Shown here one piece after another: positions 55,609 through 63,097 of a DNA stretch of 64,000 nt (position 1 is its first letter; each line of letters begins with the position of its first letter). The notes under the pieces were generated by a model. The model had not been told where the DNA came from. It saw nothing but the letters and a program-made list of their open reading frames with translations, and ran no database searches. Location: contig NZ_CP014646.1 in the NCBI RefSeq assembly GCF_001051995.2, positions 1,736,001 through 1,800,000 on the forward strand. The letters run 5' to 3'. This stretch comes from Thauera humireducens. GTDB taxonomy: Bacteria; Pseudomonadota; Gammaproteobacteria; Burkholderiales; Rhodocyclaceae. The translations under genes and the position numbers were made by a program.

Positions 55609-56484
55609 TCAAAACACCGGCAGGGGCAGCTTGCCCATGCGCTCGATACCACCGTTCTTGTCCTGGTAGGCCGCCTCGCCCGGCGTGACGAATTCGTCCA
55701 TGTAGGCCTGCCAGCCCCCGTCTTCCGCGGCGCTGGCGACGTAGCGCTTGAAGTGCGCCATGTCCCAGCCGTACTCCGGCGCGCACGTGGTCGGATGGGC
55801 GCCACAAGGCGCATGCACCACACCCTTCACCAGGTAGCGCTCGAAGGTGTTGAGGCGAGCCTGCTCGGCGGTCAGCGACAGCCGCTCCTCGACACGCTCG
55901 GCCGAGACGTAGCAGGCATCCGCCGCCCGTGCGACCAGGTGGTCGAAATACGGATCGCCGCCCTGGATCAGGGTGTTGCCGAGCTGGTCGGCAACGTTGA
56001 CGTGCACCAGCGCCACATCGAGCTTGAGTGCCGGCATCGCCAGCAGCACCTCGCCGTCGGCATAGGGCGACTGGATGGTCTTGAGCTCGGGATTGAGACG
56101 GGTGACGTCGGTCGCCAGACCGCAGCGCGTCGGCAGGAAGGGCACGCGCATGCCGGCGGCACGCAGGCCCCACTGCCACATACCCTCGTCGAGCTCCATC
56201 AGCTCGAGGCCACCGGCCTCACGCACCTTGCGATACCAGGGTTCGAGCGGAATGGCGTCCAGCGTGGCAAAGCCGAAGATCAGCTTCTTCACCTTGCCGG
56301 CAGCGCACAGCATGCCCACGTCCGGGCCGCCGTAAGACACCACGGTGAGATCCTTGACGTCCGAACGCAGGATCTCGCGCACGATCGCCATCGGCTTGCG
56401 CCGCGGACCCCAGCCACCGAAGCCGATGGTCATGCCATCGCGCAATTGGGCGACGACCTCGGCCGTCGTCATCAGTTTGTTCAT
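55609..56484 (-). CDS. ipdA: IpdA-like COCHEA-CoA hydrolase alpha subunit
   Basis: CoA-transferase family I-type subunit of 291 residues. Seen: VAQLRDGMTIGFGGWGPRRKPMAIV, LTVVSYGGPDVGMLCAAGKVKK, MELDEGMWQWGLRAAGMRVPFLPTR, VALVHVNVADQLGNTLIQGGDPYFD. The absence of the usual catalytic SENG motif of CoA-transferases agrees with an IpdA hydrolase role. It forms a complex with IpdB and acts on COCHEA-CoA. The start at 56484 (MNKLMTTAEVV) lies 26 bp after the HsaC-like gene's stop. Confidence 0.9.
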   Translation of the reverse strand: MNKLMTTAEVVAQLRDGMTIGFGGWGPRRKPMAIVREILRSDVKDLTVVSYGGPDVGMLCAAGKVKKLIFGFATLDAIPLEPWYRKVREAGGLELMELDEGMWQWGLRAAGMRVPFLPTRCGLATDVTRLNPELKTIQSPYADGEVLLAMPALKLDVALVHVNVADQLGNTLIQGGDPYFDHLVARAADACYVSAERVEERLSLTAEQARLNTFERYLVKGVVHAPCGAHPTTCAPEYGWDMAHFKRYVASAAEDGGWQAYMDEFVTPGEAAYQDKNGGIERMGKLPLPVF

Positions 56485-56510
56485 GGATGCTTTCCTGTTG
56501 CCGGCCGCGT

Positions 56511-57413
56511 TCAGGCGGCCTGTTCCTGCTGACCCACGCCGAAGTCGTGACCCCAGATGCTGACGCGGGTGAATTCGAAGGCGCTGTGGCGATCCCAGTC
56601 GCACTGCAGGCCACCGTAGCCATACTCGAGATCGAAGCCCGAAGGCGTCTTCATGTAGAAGGAGATCATGCGGTCGTTGAGGTGCTGACCCAGGGTGGCC
56701 GACAGCGGCACCTTGTGGGCGATGCGGCGGTCGTGCGCGCGCCCCACTTCGGTCATCGAGTCGACCTCGACCATCACATGCACGCAACCGCTCGGCACCG
56801 GATACTCGGCGATCGCCAGGCTGTGGTGGCGGGCGTTGTTGCAGTGCAGGAAGTGGATGCGCACCGGCGGCGCAGCGGGATCCGGACGGAAGTTGAAGAT
56901 GTCCGACAGCCCGAAACCCAGCACGTCGCGGAAGAAGGCCGCGGTGGCATCGAAGTTGGGGGCCGGCATCACGGTGTGCCCCAGGCCCATCTCGCCAGTG
57001 AGGAAACGCGGCACGCCCTGCGGCGAATTGAAGGGCTGGCAGTCCGACAGGTGGCCCCAGCACAGCTCGTGGCGGTTACCCGAAGGGTCGGTCACGACCG
57101 CGACGGCCTGCATGCCGCGCTGGGCGACGGTGGCGGCATCGGCCAGCTCGTAGCCCACGCCCTTGGCGTCGAGTTCAGCCAGCGCCGCCTTGAAGGCGCC
57201 CTCGCCCGCCAGCTCCCAGCCGGACGCGACATAGCGGCGCTCGGCGCCCTTCACCACCAGGATGCGGAAGGGACGCTCGTCCATCTTGATGTAGAGACCG
57301 CCGCCGGGCGCGGTCGAGGTCATCATGCCGAGCACGTTCTCGGCGTAATGCTTCCATTCGGCAAGGTCGTCGATCTGGGCGACGAAATAGGCCAAACCGC
57401 GAATGTCGATCAT
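56511..57413 (-). CDS. HsaC/TesB-like extradiol ring-cleavage dioxygenase
   Basis: Type I extradiol dioxygenase of 300 residues with two VOC modules. Fe(II) ligands are H146 (GLGHTVM), H197 (ARHHSLA) and E263 (FDLEYG). Seen also: RGLAYFVAQIDDLAEWKHYAENVLG, VPLSATLGQHLNDRMISFYMKTP and VSIWGHDFGVG. The last stretches resemble HsaC/TesB, which cleave the aromatised steroid A ring (3,4-DHSA). Aerobic step. Start MIDIRGL at 57413 with GGGGG upstream is preferred over ATG 57425. It shares a unit with IpdA and IpdB even though it acts earlier. Confidence 0.88.
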   Translation of the reverse strand: MIDIRGLAYFVAQIDDLAEWKHYAENVLGMMTSTAPGGGLYIKMDERPFRILVVKGAERRYVASGWELAGEGAFKAALAELDAKGVGYELADAATVAQRGMQAVAVVTDPSGNRHELCWGHLSDCQPFNSPQGVPRFLTGEMGLGHTVMPAPNFDATAAFFRDVLGFGLSDIFNFRPDPAAPPVRIHFLHCNNARHHSLAIAEYPVPSGCVHVMVEVDSMTEVGRAHDRRIAHKVPLSATLGQHLNDRMISFYMKTPSGFDLEYGYGGLQCDWDRHSAFEFTRVSIWGHDFGVGQQEQAA

Positions 57414-57477
57414 TGCTGCCCCCAAGGATTGGTCGGATACGTGGGGACATTGTGCGAAGAGGCGGCCGCGCCATCAT

Positions 57478-57504
57478 CGTCCGTTGAGACTACGAAAACG
57501 GACG
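57478..57504. terminator. Hairpin between SDR and HsaC-like genes
   Basis: CGTCCGTT (57478-57485) pairs perfectly with AACGGACG (57497-57504), 11-nt loop, in the 113-bp gap between the SDR gene (ending 57527) and the dioxygenase start (57413). No T-run follows on the minus strand. It could attenuate read-through or mark the end of the SDR transcript. Confidence 0.4.
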
Positions 57505-57526
57505 CCCGGCGACGGCCGCTGCGGGG

Positions 57527-58276
57527 TCAGAACGTGGCGTTGAAGCCGGCCAGCATGCCGCCGTCGATGGTGAACTCGCCGCCGGTGCAGTAGGACGCCT
57601 CGTCGGAGGCGAGGAAGGCGACCAGGCGGGCGACTTCCTGCGGCGTGCCGATGCGCGCGATCGGCTGATGCTGGTAGGCGTTGTTGAGCTCGCGGTCGGG
57701 GGTCTGCACCATCGGCGTGTCGATGCCGCCCGGATGCACCGAATTGACGCGGATGCCGTAGCGCCCGAATTCGAGGGCGGCGCACTTGCTCATGCCGCGC
57801 ACCGCGAACTTGCTCGCGGTGTAGGCGCTCGCCCCGCCGATGGCCATGATGCCCGCGGCGGAGCTGATATTGACGATCGCGCCGCCACCGGCCGCCTTCA
57901 GCGCCGGCAGCACCGCCTTCATGCCCAGCCAGCAGCCGGTCTGGTTGACCTGAATCACCTGCGTGTAGTCCTCGAGGCTCATGTCCTCGATGCGCCCCCA
58001 GCGCAGGATGCCGGCGTTGTTCACCAGCACGTCGAGGCGCCCGAAGCGGGCGAGCGTCGCGTCGACCGCCGCCGACCACTGCTGCGGATCAGACACGTCG
58101 AGATGGACAGCCAGCGCATTCGGGCCGAGCTGGTCCGCCAGCCGTGCCGCCTCCGCGTCGAGCACGTCAGCGATGACCACCCGGGCACCTTCGGCATGAA
58201 ACAGCCTTGCCTCGACCTCACCCTGTCCGCGTGCGGCGCCGGTGACCAGAACCACCCTGTTTTCAAAACGCTTCAT
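57527..58276 (-). CDS. 3alpha/20beta-hydroxysteroid-dehydrogenase-like SDR
   Basis: SDR of 249 residues. Seen: VVLVTGAARGQGEVEARLF, VHLDVSDPQQW, NNAGILRWGRIEDMSLEDYTQVI, VNISSAAGIMAIGGASAYTASKFA (Ser-Tyr-Lys) and FTIDGGMLAGF. TGAARGQG (rather than GxG) and GMSKCAALEFGRYGIRVN are common in 3alpha,20beta-HSD-like enzymes of actinobacteria. It probably oxidises a steroid hydroxyl, consistent with the neighbouring degradation genes; position specificity is not readable. Its own transcript may end at the hairpin 57478-57504. It lies 77 bp downstream of a LuxR-type regulator gene. Confidence 0.86.
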   Translation of the reverse strand: MKRFENRVVLVTGAARGQGEVEARLFHAEGARVVIADVLDAEAARLADQLGPNALAVHLDVSDPQQWSAAVDATLARFGRLDVLVNNAGILRWGRIEDMSLEDYTQVIQVNQTGCWLGMKAVLPALKAAGGGAIVNISSAAGIMAIGGASAYTASKFAVRGMSKCAALEFGRYGIRVNSVHPGGIDTPMVQTPDRELNNAYQHQPIARIGTPQEVARLVAFLASDEASYCTGGEFTIDGGMLAGFNATF

Positions 58277-58353
58277 GGACGACATCTCCTCCTGATAGGG
58301 ATGCTGCAGTGATCCGGCCCGACGGGTCCGGCTTGAAAAAGGGATCGCCGGAC

Positions 58354-59580
58354 TCAGGCCAGCGGCGCGACGCCGCTGAGCAGTACGCGCAGCAGTTCGG
58401 CCTGGCGCGTGACGCCCGTCTTGGCGAAGATGGCGCGAACCTGGCAGCGCGCCGTGTTGCGACTGACGCCGAGGTTCTGCGCCGCCTCGTCGACCGTGCG
58501 TCCCGACATCAGCTCGATGGCCAGGCCCGCCTCGGCATTGGTGAGGCCATACAGGCGCTTGAGCTGTTCGTCGGACGCGAGCAGGCGCGCGTCCGGGTCG
58601 CGGATGATGACCATGGCGGCTGGCCGGCTCGAAGGCTCGGACCATTCGGTCGGCGGCACCGCACGCACGGCGACCCCGAGCTGCGCCCCGCCAGAGGGCC
58701 GGCTGACCGACATGCCGTCGACGACTCCGGGTTCGTGGCGCACGCCCGCAACGACCGCCTGCTCGATCAAGCGGCGCAATGCGCGGCTCTCGCCATTGAG
58801 CGCGGCGGACAGGCTGCCGCCGACCACGCTCAGCCCGTCGCGGCGGCCCAGGATCTCGGACGCCGCCTGGTTCAGCCGCAGGATGCGCCCATTGCGATCG
58901 AGCAGCACGACACCGACCGACAGGCGGTCGAGCATGCCCACGTAGCAGTGGCGTTCGACCTCGGCGATGTCCAGGCTGGCGCGCAGCTGCACCGCCGCAT
59001 GCAGGTGGGGCAGCAGCAGGTTGCAGATCGCACGCTCGCGCTCGCCGAAGCGCTCGGCCCAGGGCGGGCGGGACACGCGCAGGCGGCAGCTCGGCTCGGA
59101 CTCCATGCCGATGTCCGCCCCCATGTGGTAACGCAGGTTCAGCGGCTCGTGGAAGCTGCGGTAATAGACGCCTGCCTGCCAGGCCGCTTCGTCGATGAGT
59201 TCATCGAGCATCACCATGCGGTCGCGCGGCAGGTTGACGAAAGGGTCGACCGCAGCCAGCTCCGCCTCGTAGGGCTGCACGATCGCCGGCCGCGCCTCGC
59301 CGGCGAAAACGACCTGCAGAGGCTGGCTTGCCCCCTGCGAGCGCAGGATCAGGGTGACGTAGTTCGCCCCGAGACGCGTGCTCAGCGTCTCCAGCAGTTG
59401 CACCCACGGCACGTCGTCCTGCGTGCCGCCATAAGCCATCGCGACCAGGCTGTCGTACTCGTCGAAATCCAGCCCGCTGCAGCGGAAGAGCGTGTTGCGA
59501 TCACCCGGCTCGAGCGCCCGCAAGGGCACCCGCAACCCGGACGGCCCGCGCGAGGCCGGATCGGCTGCATTGCTTGTCAT
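58354..59580 (-). CDS. LuxR-family regulator with PAS-like domain (TeiR-like)
   Basis: Regulator of 408 residues. A GAF/PAS-like sensory part spans about 1-200, a PAS-like segment about 210-330 (YVGMLDRLSVGVVLLDRNGRILRLN) and a C-terminal LuxR-type HTH about 340-400 (YGLTNAEAGLAIELMSGRTVDEAAQNLGVSRNT in parts). In Comamonas testosteroni, TeiR is a LuxR-type regulator of similar size next to steroid genes, so a steroid-responsive activator is likely. It is transcribed with the SDR that follows 77 bp later, and a possible GC hairpin in that gap may end its transcript. Confidence 0.8.
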   Translation of the reverse strand: MTSNAADPASRGPSGLRVPLRALEPGDRNTLFRCSGLDFDEYDSLVAMAYGGTQDDVPWVQLLETLSTRLGANYVTLILRSQGASQPLQVVFAGEARPAIVQPYEAELAAVDPFVNLPRDRMVMLDELIDEAAWQAGVYYRSFHEPLNLRYHMGADIGMESEPSCRLRVSRPPWAERFGERERAICNLLLPHLHAAVQLRASLDIAEVERHCYVGMLDRLSVGVVLLDRNGRILRLNQAASEILGRRDGLSVVGGSLSAALNGESRALRRLIEQAVVAGVRHEPGVVDGMSVSRPSGGAQLGVAVRAVPPTEWSEPSSRPAAMVIIRDPDARLLASDEQLKRLYGLTNAEAGLAIELMSGRTVDEAAQNLGVSRNTARCQVRAIFAKTGVTRQAELLRVLLSGVAPLA

Positions 59581-59721
59581 CGTTCTCTGTGTCGCCCTTG
59601 GGTGAGGGCCGCGACCTGAGCGACCTGCTCGTTCTTATATCCGCAGACTCTGTCACGCCGCGCCGGGCGGCTCATCACCAGAATGGATGATGCCGAGATG
59701 CGCCGCAGCCCTGTGCACACG

Positions 59722-61242
59722 CTATGGCCTTATGCCCGCCACGCAGCTCGGTGCCGGCGCCGCGGTGAAACGGCCCTCGCTGAGTTCGAGACCACGCAGG
59801 AGCGCATTGCGCAGGTCGCGCGGATCGATCACATCGTCATAGGCCATGCGGTCTGCGAGCCGGTAGGCGCCGCCCACCTGCTCCGCCTCGATCCTTGCGC
59901 GGGTCGCCGCGTCCAGCTTGGCCGAATCCGCACCGCCGGCCACCGGCAGGGACCCCAGCGTCACCGCGGGAAATGCAAGGCTGAGCGTCTGCCCATCGAA
60001 CGGATTCATGGCCATGACCGAGGAGCCGAAGCCGAACGCCTTCCGCAAGGTGACGTGGAGCTTCGGAACCTGGAGGCGGTGCTGTGCGACGAACATGCGG
60101 GCGGCGTGGCGCAGTGCGCCCGACTGTTCGGCCCGCGTCCCGCTCATCACGCCGGGGTTGTCGGCGAGGAAGATCATGGGCAAGTGGAAGGCACCGGCGA
60201 CGTCCATGAAGTGAGTGGCCTTGTCGGCGCCGTCAGCGTCGATGGTCCCGGCCATCACGCTGGGGTCATTGGCGACGATCCCCACGCTCCGGCCCCCGAG
60301 TCGGGCGAGCGCCACCACCACCGAGGCACCGAACTTCGGCTGCACCTCGAGCATGCTGCCCTCATCGACCAGCAGTTCGAGCACAGCCCGCATCCGATAC
60401 GGCTTGCGCGAATTGGGGCTGATCAGATCGAGAATCCCGTCCAGCCGGCGCTCGCCAGTGTCGCCGATGGCTATCCGGGGCGGCCGCTCCCACGCATTCG
60501 CCGGGAAATACGACAGGTAACGGCGCGCAAGACCGATCGCCGCCTCATCGTCCGCCACGAGATTGTGCGCAACGCCGGAGACGAGCACATGCACCTGGGG
60601 GCCGCCAAGCTGCTCCTTGGTCACCACCTCGCCCGTGGCGGCCTTGACCAGCGGAGGCCCCGCCGCAAACAGGGACGCGGCTTCGGTCATGACGACGAAA
60701 TCCGACATGGGCGCGGTCAGCGCGCCATGCCCGGCGGCGGCCCCCATGACCAGGCAGACGATCGGGACCTGGCCGGAGAGTTCGGCGAGACCCTGCAGGT
60801 CATTGGGGCGGCGGCCCGCATGGGTGTTGGTCAGGCGATGCCCTACGCCTTCGAGCATGAAGACCAGGGGCACACGCTCCTGCGCCGCAAGCTGGGTGAG
60901 CCGATAGCGCTTGTCTGCGGCACCATCGCCGATGGAGCCGCCCAGCACGGTGAAGTCCTCGGCCCCCGCCAGCACGGGCCGGCCATCGATCTTTCCGAAA
61001 CCGGCCACCAGCGCATCGGCCGGGACAGGCGCGCCGCCTTCGGTCGCCATGCCTCCAACAAATGCCCCCAGCTCCGTGAAGGTGCCGACATCGAACAGCT
61101 TCAGCAGGCGCTGGCGCGCATCCAGCTTGCCGGTCCCTCGATGGCGCAGGACCTTCTCTTCGCCGCCCATGGCCTCGGCCGCATCGCGGCGCTGCTGCAG
61201 GTCCCGAAGAATCGGACCCCATTCATGGTGTTCCGTCGTCAA
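59722..61242 (-). CDS. Acyl-CoA carboxylase carboxyltransferase subunit (propionyl-CoA type)
   Basis: Carboxyltransferase beta subunit-like protein of 506 residues with two crotonase-like halves (N-terminal about 1-245, C-terminal about 265-500). Seen: RGTGKLDARQRLLKLFDVGTF, FMLEGVGHRLTNTHAGRRPNDL, VMGAAAGHGALTAPMSDFVVM, FLADNPGVMSGT, LRKAFGFGSSVMAMNPF. It transfers CO2 to an acyl-CoA and needs a biotin carboxylase and a biotin carrier, neither encoded nearby. TTG start at 61242 (GGGAGA 8-13 bp upstream). Divergent from a TetR gene and likely under its control, with a palindromic operator in between. Substrate unknown. Confidence 0.87.
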   Translation of the reverse strand: MTTEHHEWGPILRDLQQRRDAAEAMGGEEKVLRHRGTGKLDARQRLLKLFDVGTFTELGAFVGGMATEGGAPVPADALVAGFGKIDGRPVLAGAEDFTVLGGSIGDGAADKRYRLTQLAAQERVPLVFMLEGVGHRLTNTHAGRRPNDLQGLAELSGQVPIVCLVMGAAAGHGALTAPMSDFVVMTEAASLFAAGPPLVKAATGEVVTKEQLGGPQVHVLVSGVAHNLVADDEAAIGLARRYLSYFPANAWERPPRIAIGDTGERRLDGILDLISPNSRKPYRMRAVLELLVDEGSMLEVQPKFGASVVVALARLGGRSVGIVANDPSVMAGTIDADGADKATHFMDVAGAFHLPMIFLADNPGVMSGTRAEQSGALRHAARMFVAQHRLQVPKLHVTLRKAFGFGSSVMAMNPFDGQTLSLAFPAVTLGSLPVAGGADSAKLDAATRARIEAEQVGGAYRLADRMAYDDVIDPRDLRNALLRGLELSEGRFTAAPAPSCVAGIRP

Positions 61243-61281
61243 TTGAATGTCTCCCTGGATTTTTCTCTATCCTTTCACCCC

Positions 61282-61316
61282 GCCCGGGAAGGTCGTTGGG
61301 AAACACCTTCCCGGGC
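61282..61316. repeat. Inverted repeat in the carboxyltransferase leader
   Basis: GCCCGGGAAGGT (61282-61293) and its exact complement ACCTTCCCGGGC (61305-61316) form a 12-bp stem with an 11-nt loop. It lies about 40 bp upstream of the TTG start of the carboxyltransferase gene, between that gene and the TetR operator. As RNA it may be an attenuator or stabilising leader hairpin; as DNA a second regulator site. No T-run is visible on either side that would clearly mark a terminator. Confidence 0.5.
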
Positions 61317-61339
61317 ATCGCAGCGTGGTGTGGCCACCA

Positions 61340-61360
61340 GCTGTAGTCACTGACTACAGC
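61340..61360. promoter_or_regulatory. Perfect 21-bp palindrome, TetR operator candidate
   Basis: GCTGTAGTCA-C-TGACTACAGC at 61340-61360, a perfect 10-1-10 inverted repeat. It lies in the 172-bp gap between the divergent carboxyltransferase (-) and TetR (+) genes, 54 bp before the latter. Typical TetR-family operators have this length and symmetry, so binding by the adjacent regulator is likely. CACTTTTATAG follows and may be a -10 region for tetR. Confidence 0.7.
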
Positions 61361-61414
61361 ACACTTTTATAGAGCACGCAGACGTGCGTCAAGCCAAATT
61401 CGAAGGAGCCGGCT

Positions 61415-62032
61415 TTGGACACCTCAGGGTCAGACTCACCCCGCACGGCCGCAAGGGACAAGCCTGCGGGCGCCGCGGCAGTGCGCGAATCCATTCTCGA
61501 CGCGGCCATCAGACTCATGGGCGAGCGCGGCAGCACGGATGTGGCCTTGCGCGAGATCGCCAGAGAGGCAAACGTCAATCACGGCCTGGTGCATCGTCAC
61601 TTCGGCACGCGACAGGACGTGCTCATCGCAGTGCTTCGGCGGCAATCCGAGGTCGGCGCCGATTTTCTGCGCGACGCGGAGAACATCCATGCGGCGATCG
61701 ACAGGCTCTGGGAACACCCGAAGATGGCCGAGAACTCGAAACTCGTTGCAAGCGCCTTGCTCGGCGGGGTCGAGCCTGAATCCATCGCGCCCGGACATGC
61801 CTTCCGACGGCTGGAGCAGTTGCTGGAAGCCGATGACTGCACCGACGAAGACAGGCGAGCCGCGACGGCCGTTGCCATTTCCTGCCTCATCCTGGGATGG
61901 GGGATCTTCGGCGAATACCTGACGGCGAATGCAGGCGCGAAGCACCCTGAACGATTACGGGCGCAGGTTCTCGAGATCCTGCATGGGCTGTCCCGCGACA
62001 GGCCGAACCGGCCGGGCGGGCAGGCCGTTTAA
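61415..62032 (+). CDS. TetR-family transcriptional regulator
   Basis: TetR-type regulator of 205 residues. The N-terminal HTH at about 25-70 reads ESILDAAIRLMGERGSTDVALREIA, VNHGLVHRHFGTRQDVLIAVL. The C-terminal ligand domain is unremarkable (RRATAVAISCLILGWGIFGEYL). TTG start at 61415 with GGAG 8 bp upstream. Divergent from the carboxyltransferase gene, with a perfect palindrome between. It presumably represses that gene and itself until an acyl-CoA or steroid-derived ligand binds. I cannot match it to KstR or KstR2. Confidence 0.88.
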   Translation: MDTSGSDSPRTAARDKPAGAAAVRESILDAAIRLMGERGSTDVALREIAREANVNHGLVHRHFGTRQDVLIAVLRRQSEVGADFLRDAENIHAAIDRLWEHPKMAENSKLVASALLGGVEPESIAPGHAFRRLEQLLEADDCTDEDRRAATAVAISCLILGWGIFGEYLTANAGAKHPERLRAQVLEILHGLSRDRPNRPGGQAV

Positions 62033-62113
62033 CCAGTTTGCACGATGACCGCCGGCGCGGCCCCCGAATAAGGTTTGCACCTGACTCCCGCAAACCAGGA
62101 CCGAGGACCCGCC

Positions 62114-63043
62114 GTGCTGCTAGACCCCCAAGCCCAGGCCATTGCCGACCAGTTCGCCCGCCTCCCTCGCCCCGACCTCGACACCCTCAACGCCGCCGAC
62201 TACCGCGCGGGCCTGACCGCGTTTGCGGCCTTGGCCCCTGCGCTCGACGCCGGCATCCGTACCGAACACATTGCACTTGACGGCCCCGCGGGCCCGATTG
62301 CGGCGCGGGTTTACCAGCCCGGCGGCGACGCGCCCCGGCCACTCGTGGTCTTCTTCCATGGCGGCGGCTTCGTCAGCTGCGGTCTCGACACCCATGACGG
62401 CCTGTGCAGCGGCCTCGCCGCGCGCACCGCAGCGATCGTGGTGTCCATCGACTACCGGCTGGCACCGGAGCATCCGTTCCCGGCCGCCGTCGACGACGCC
62501 GTGGCAGCGCTACACGCAGTCCATCGCAACGCCGCCGCACTGGGCGGCGACCCGGCACGCATCGCCGTCGCCGGAGACAGCGCGGGCGGCACGCTCGCCA
62601 CCGTCAGCGCGAGGCTGGTACGCAGCGCCGGGATGCGCCTCGCGCACCAGCTGCTGCTCTACCCGGTTACCGACAGCGCCTGCGACACGGCATCGCACCG
62701 CGAGCATGCGAACGCCCCGATTCTCGACAGCGGGCTCATGCGCTGGTTCTGGCGTCAGTACCTGCAGAACGCCGACCACGGGCGCGATCCGCGCGCCTCG
62801 CCGCTGCGTGCCGCGGACCTCGCGGCGATGCCCCCCGCCACGGTGATCACCGCCGGCGTCGACCCGCTGCGCGACGAAGGGGAGGCCTACGCGCTTGCGC
62901 TGGTCGCCGCTGGCGTGCCGGTCACGCTGCGGCGCTGGCCGGGCCAGTTCCACGGCTTCGCCAGCCTGATTGGCCAGCTCGACGCCGCGGACGAGGCCCT
63001 CGCCTTCGGGGCGGCGCAGCTTCGCGACGCGCTGACGCGCTGA
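62114..63043 (+). CDS. HSL-type alpha/beta-hydrolase (esterase/lipase)
   Basis: Alpha/beta-hydrolase of 309 residues of the hormone-sensitive-lipase group: oxyanion HGGG at 82-85 (FFHGGGFVS), nucleophile S156 in GDSAGG, catalytic Asp in DPLRDEGEAY and His in QFHGF. YRLAPEHPFPA is also typical. It hydrolyses short- or medium-chain esters or lactones in the cytoplasm. GTG start at 62114 preferred over TTG 62075 because the family begins near this point and CGAGGA lies upstream. It precedes a Baeyer-Villiger monooxygenase gene by 54 bp, so it may hydrolyse the ester or lactone that enzyme makes. Confidence 0.9.
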   Translation: MLLDPQAQAIADQFARLPRPDLDTLNAADYRAGLTAFAALAPALDAGIRTEHIALDGPAGPIAARVYQPGGDAPRPLVVFFHGGGFVSCGLDTHDGLCSGLAARTAAIVVSIDYRLAPEHPFPAAVDDAVAALHAVHRNAAALGGDPARIAVAGDSAGGTLATVSARLVRSAGMRLAHQLLLYPVTDSACDTASHREHANAPILDSGLMRWFWRQYLQNADHGRDPRASPLRAADLAAMPPATVITAGVDPLRDEGEAYALALVAAGVPVTLRRWPGQFHGFASLIGQLDAADEALAFGAAQLRDALTR

Positions 63044-63097
63044 ACCCTCTGACCACTCGCCCCCCTCTCGCCCCTACTCCCCCGGGAAGGATCATCC

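Noticed and set aside
59581..59721. Gap between LuxR regulator and carboxyltransferase genes
   Set aside because: No ORF, repeat or convincing hairpin was found.
61282..61316. Reading the 12-bp hairpin as a classical terminator
   Set aside because: No T-run follows on either strand and it lies in a leader, not behind a gene.
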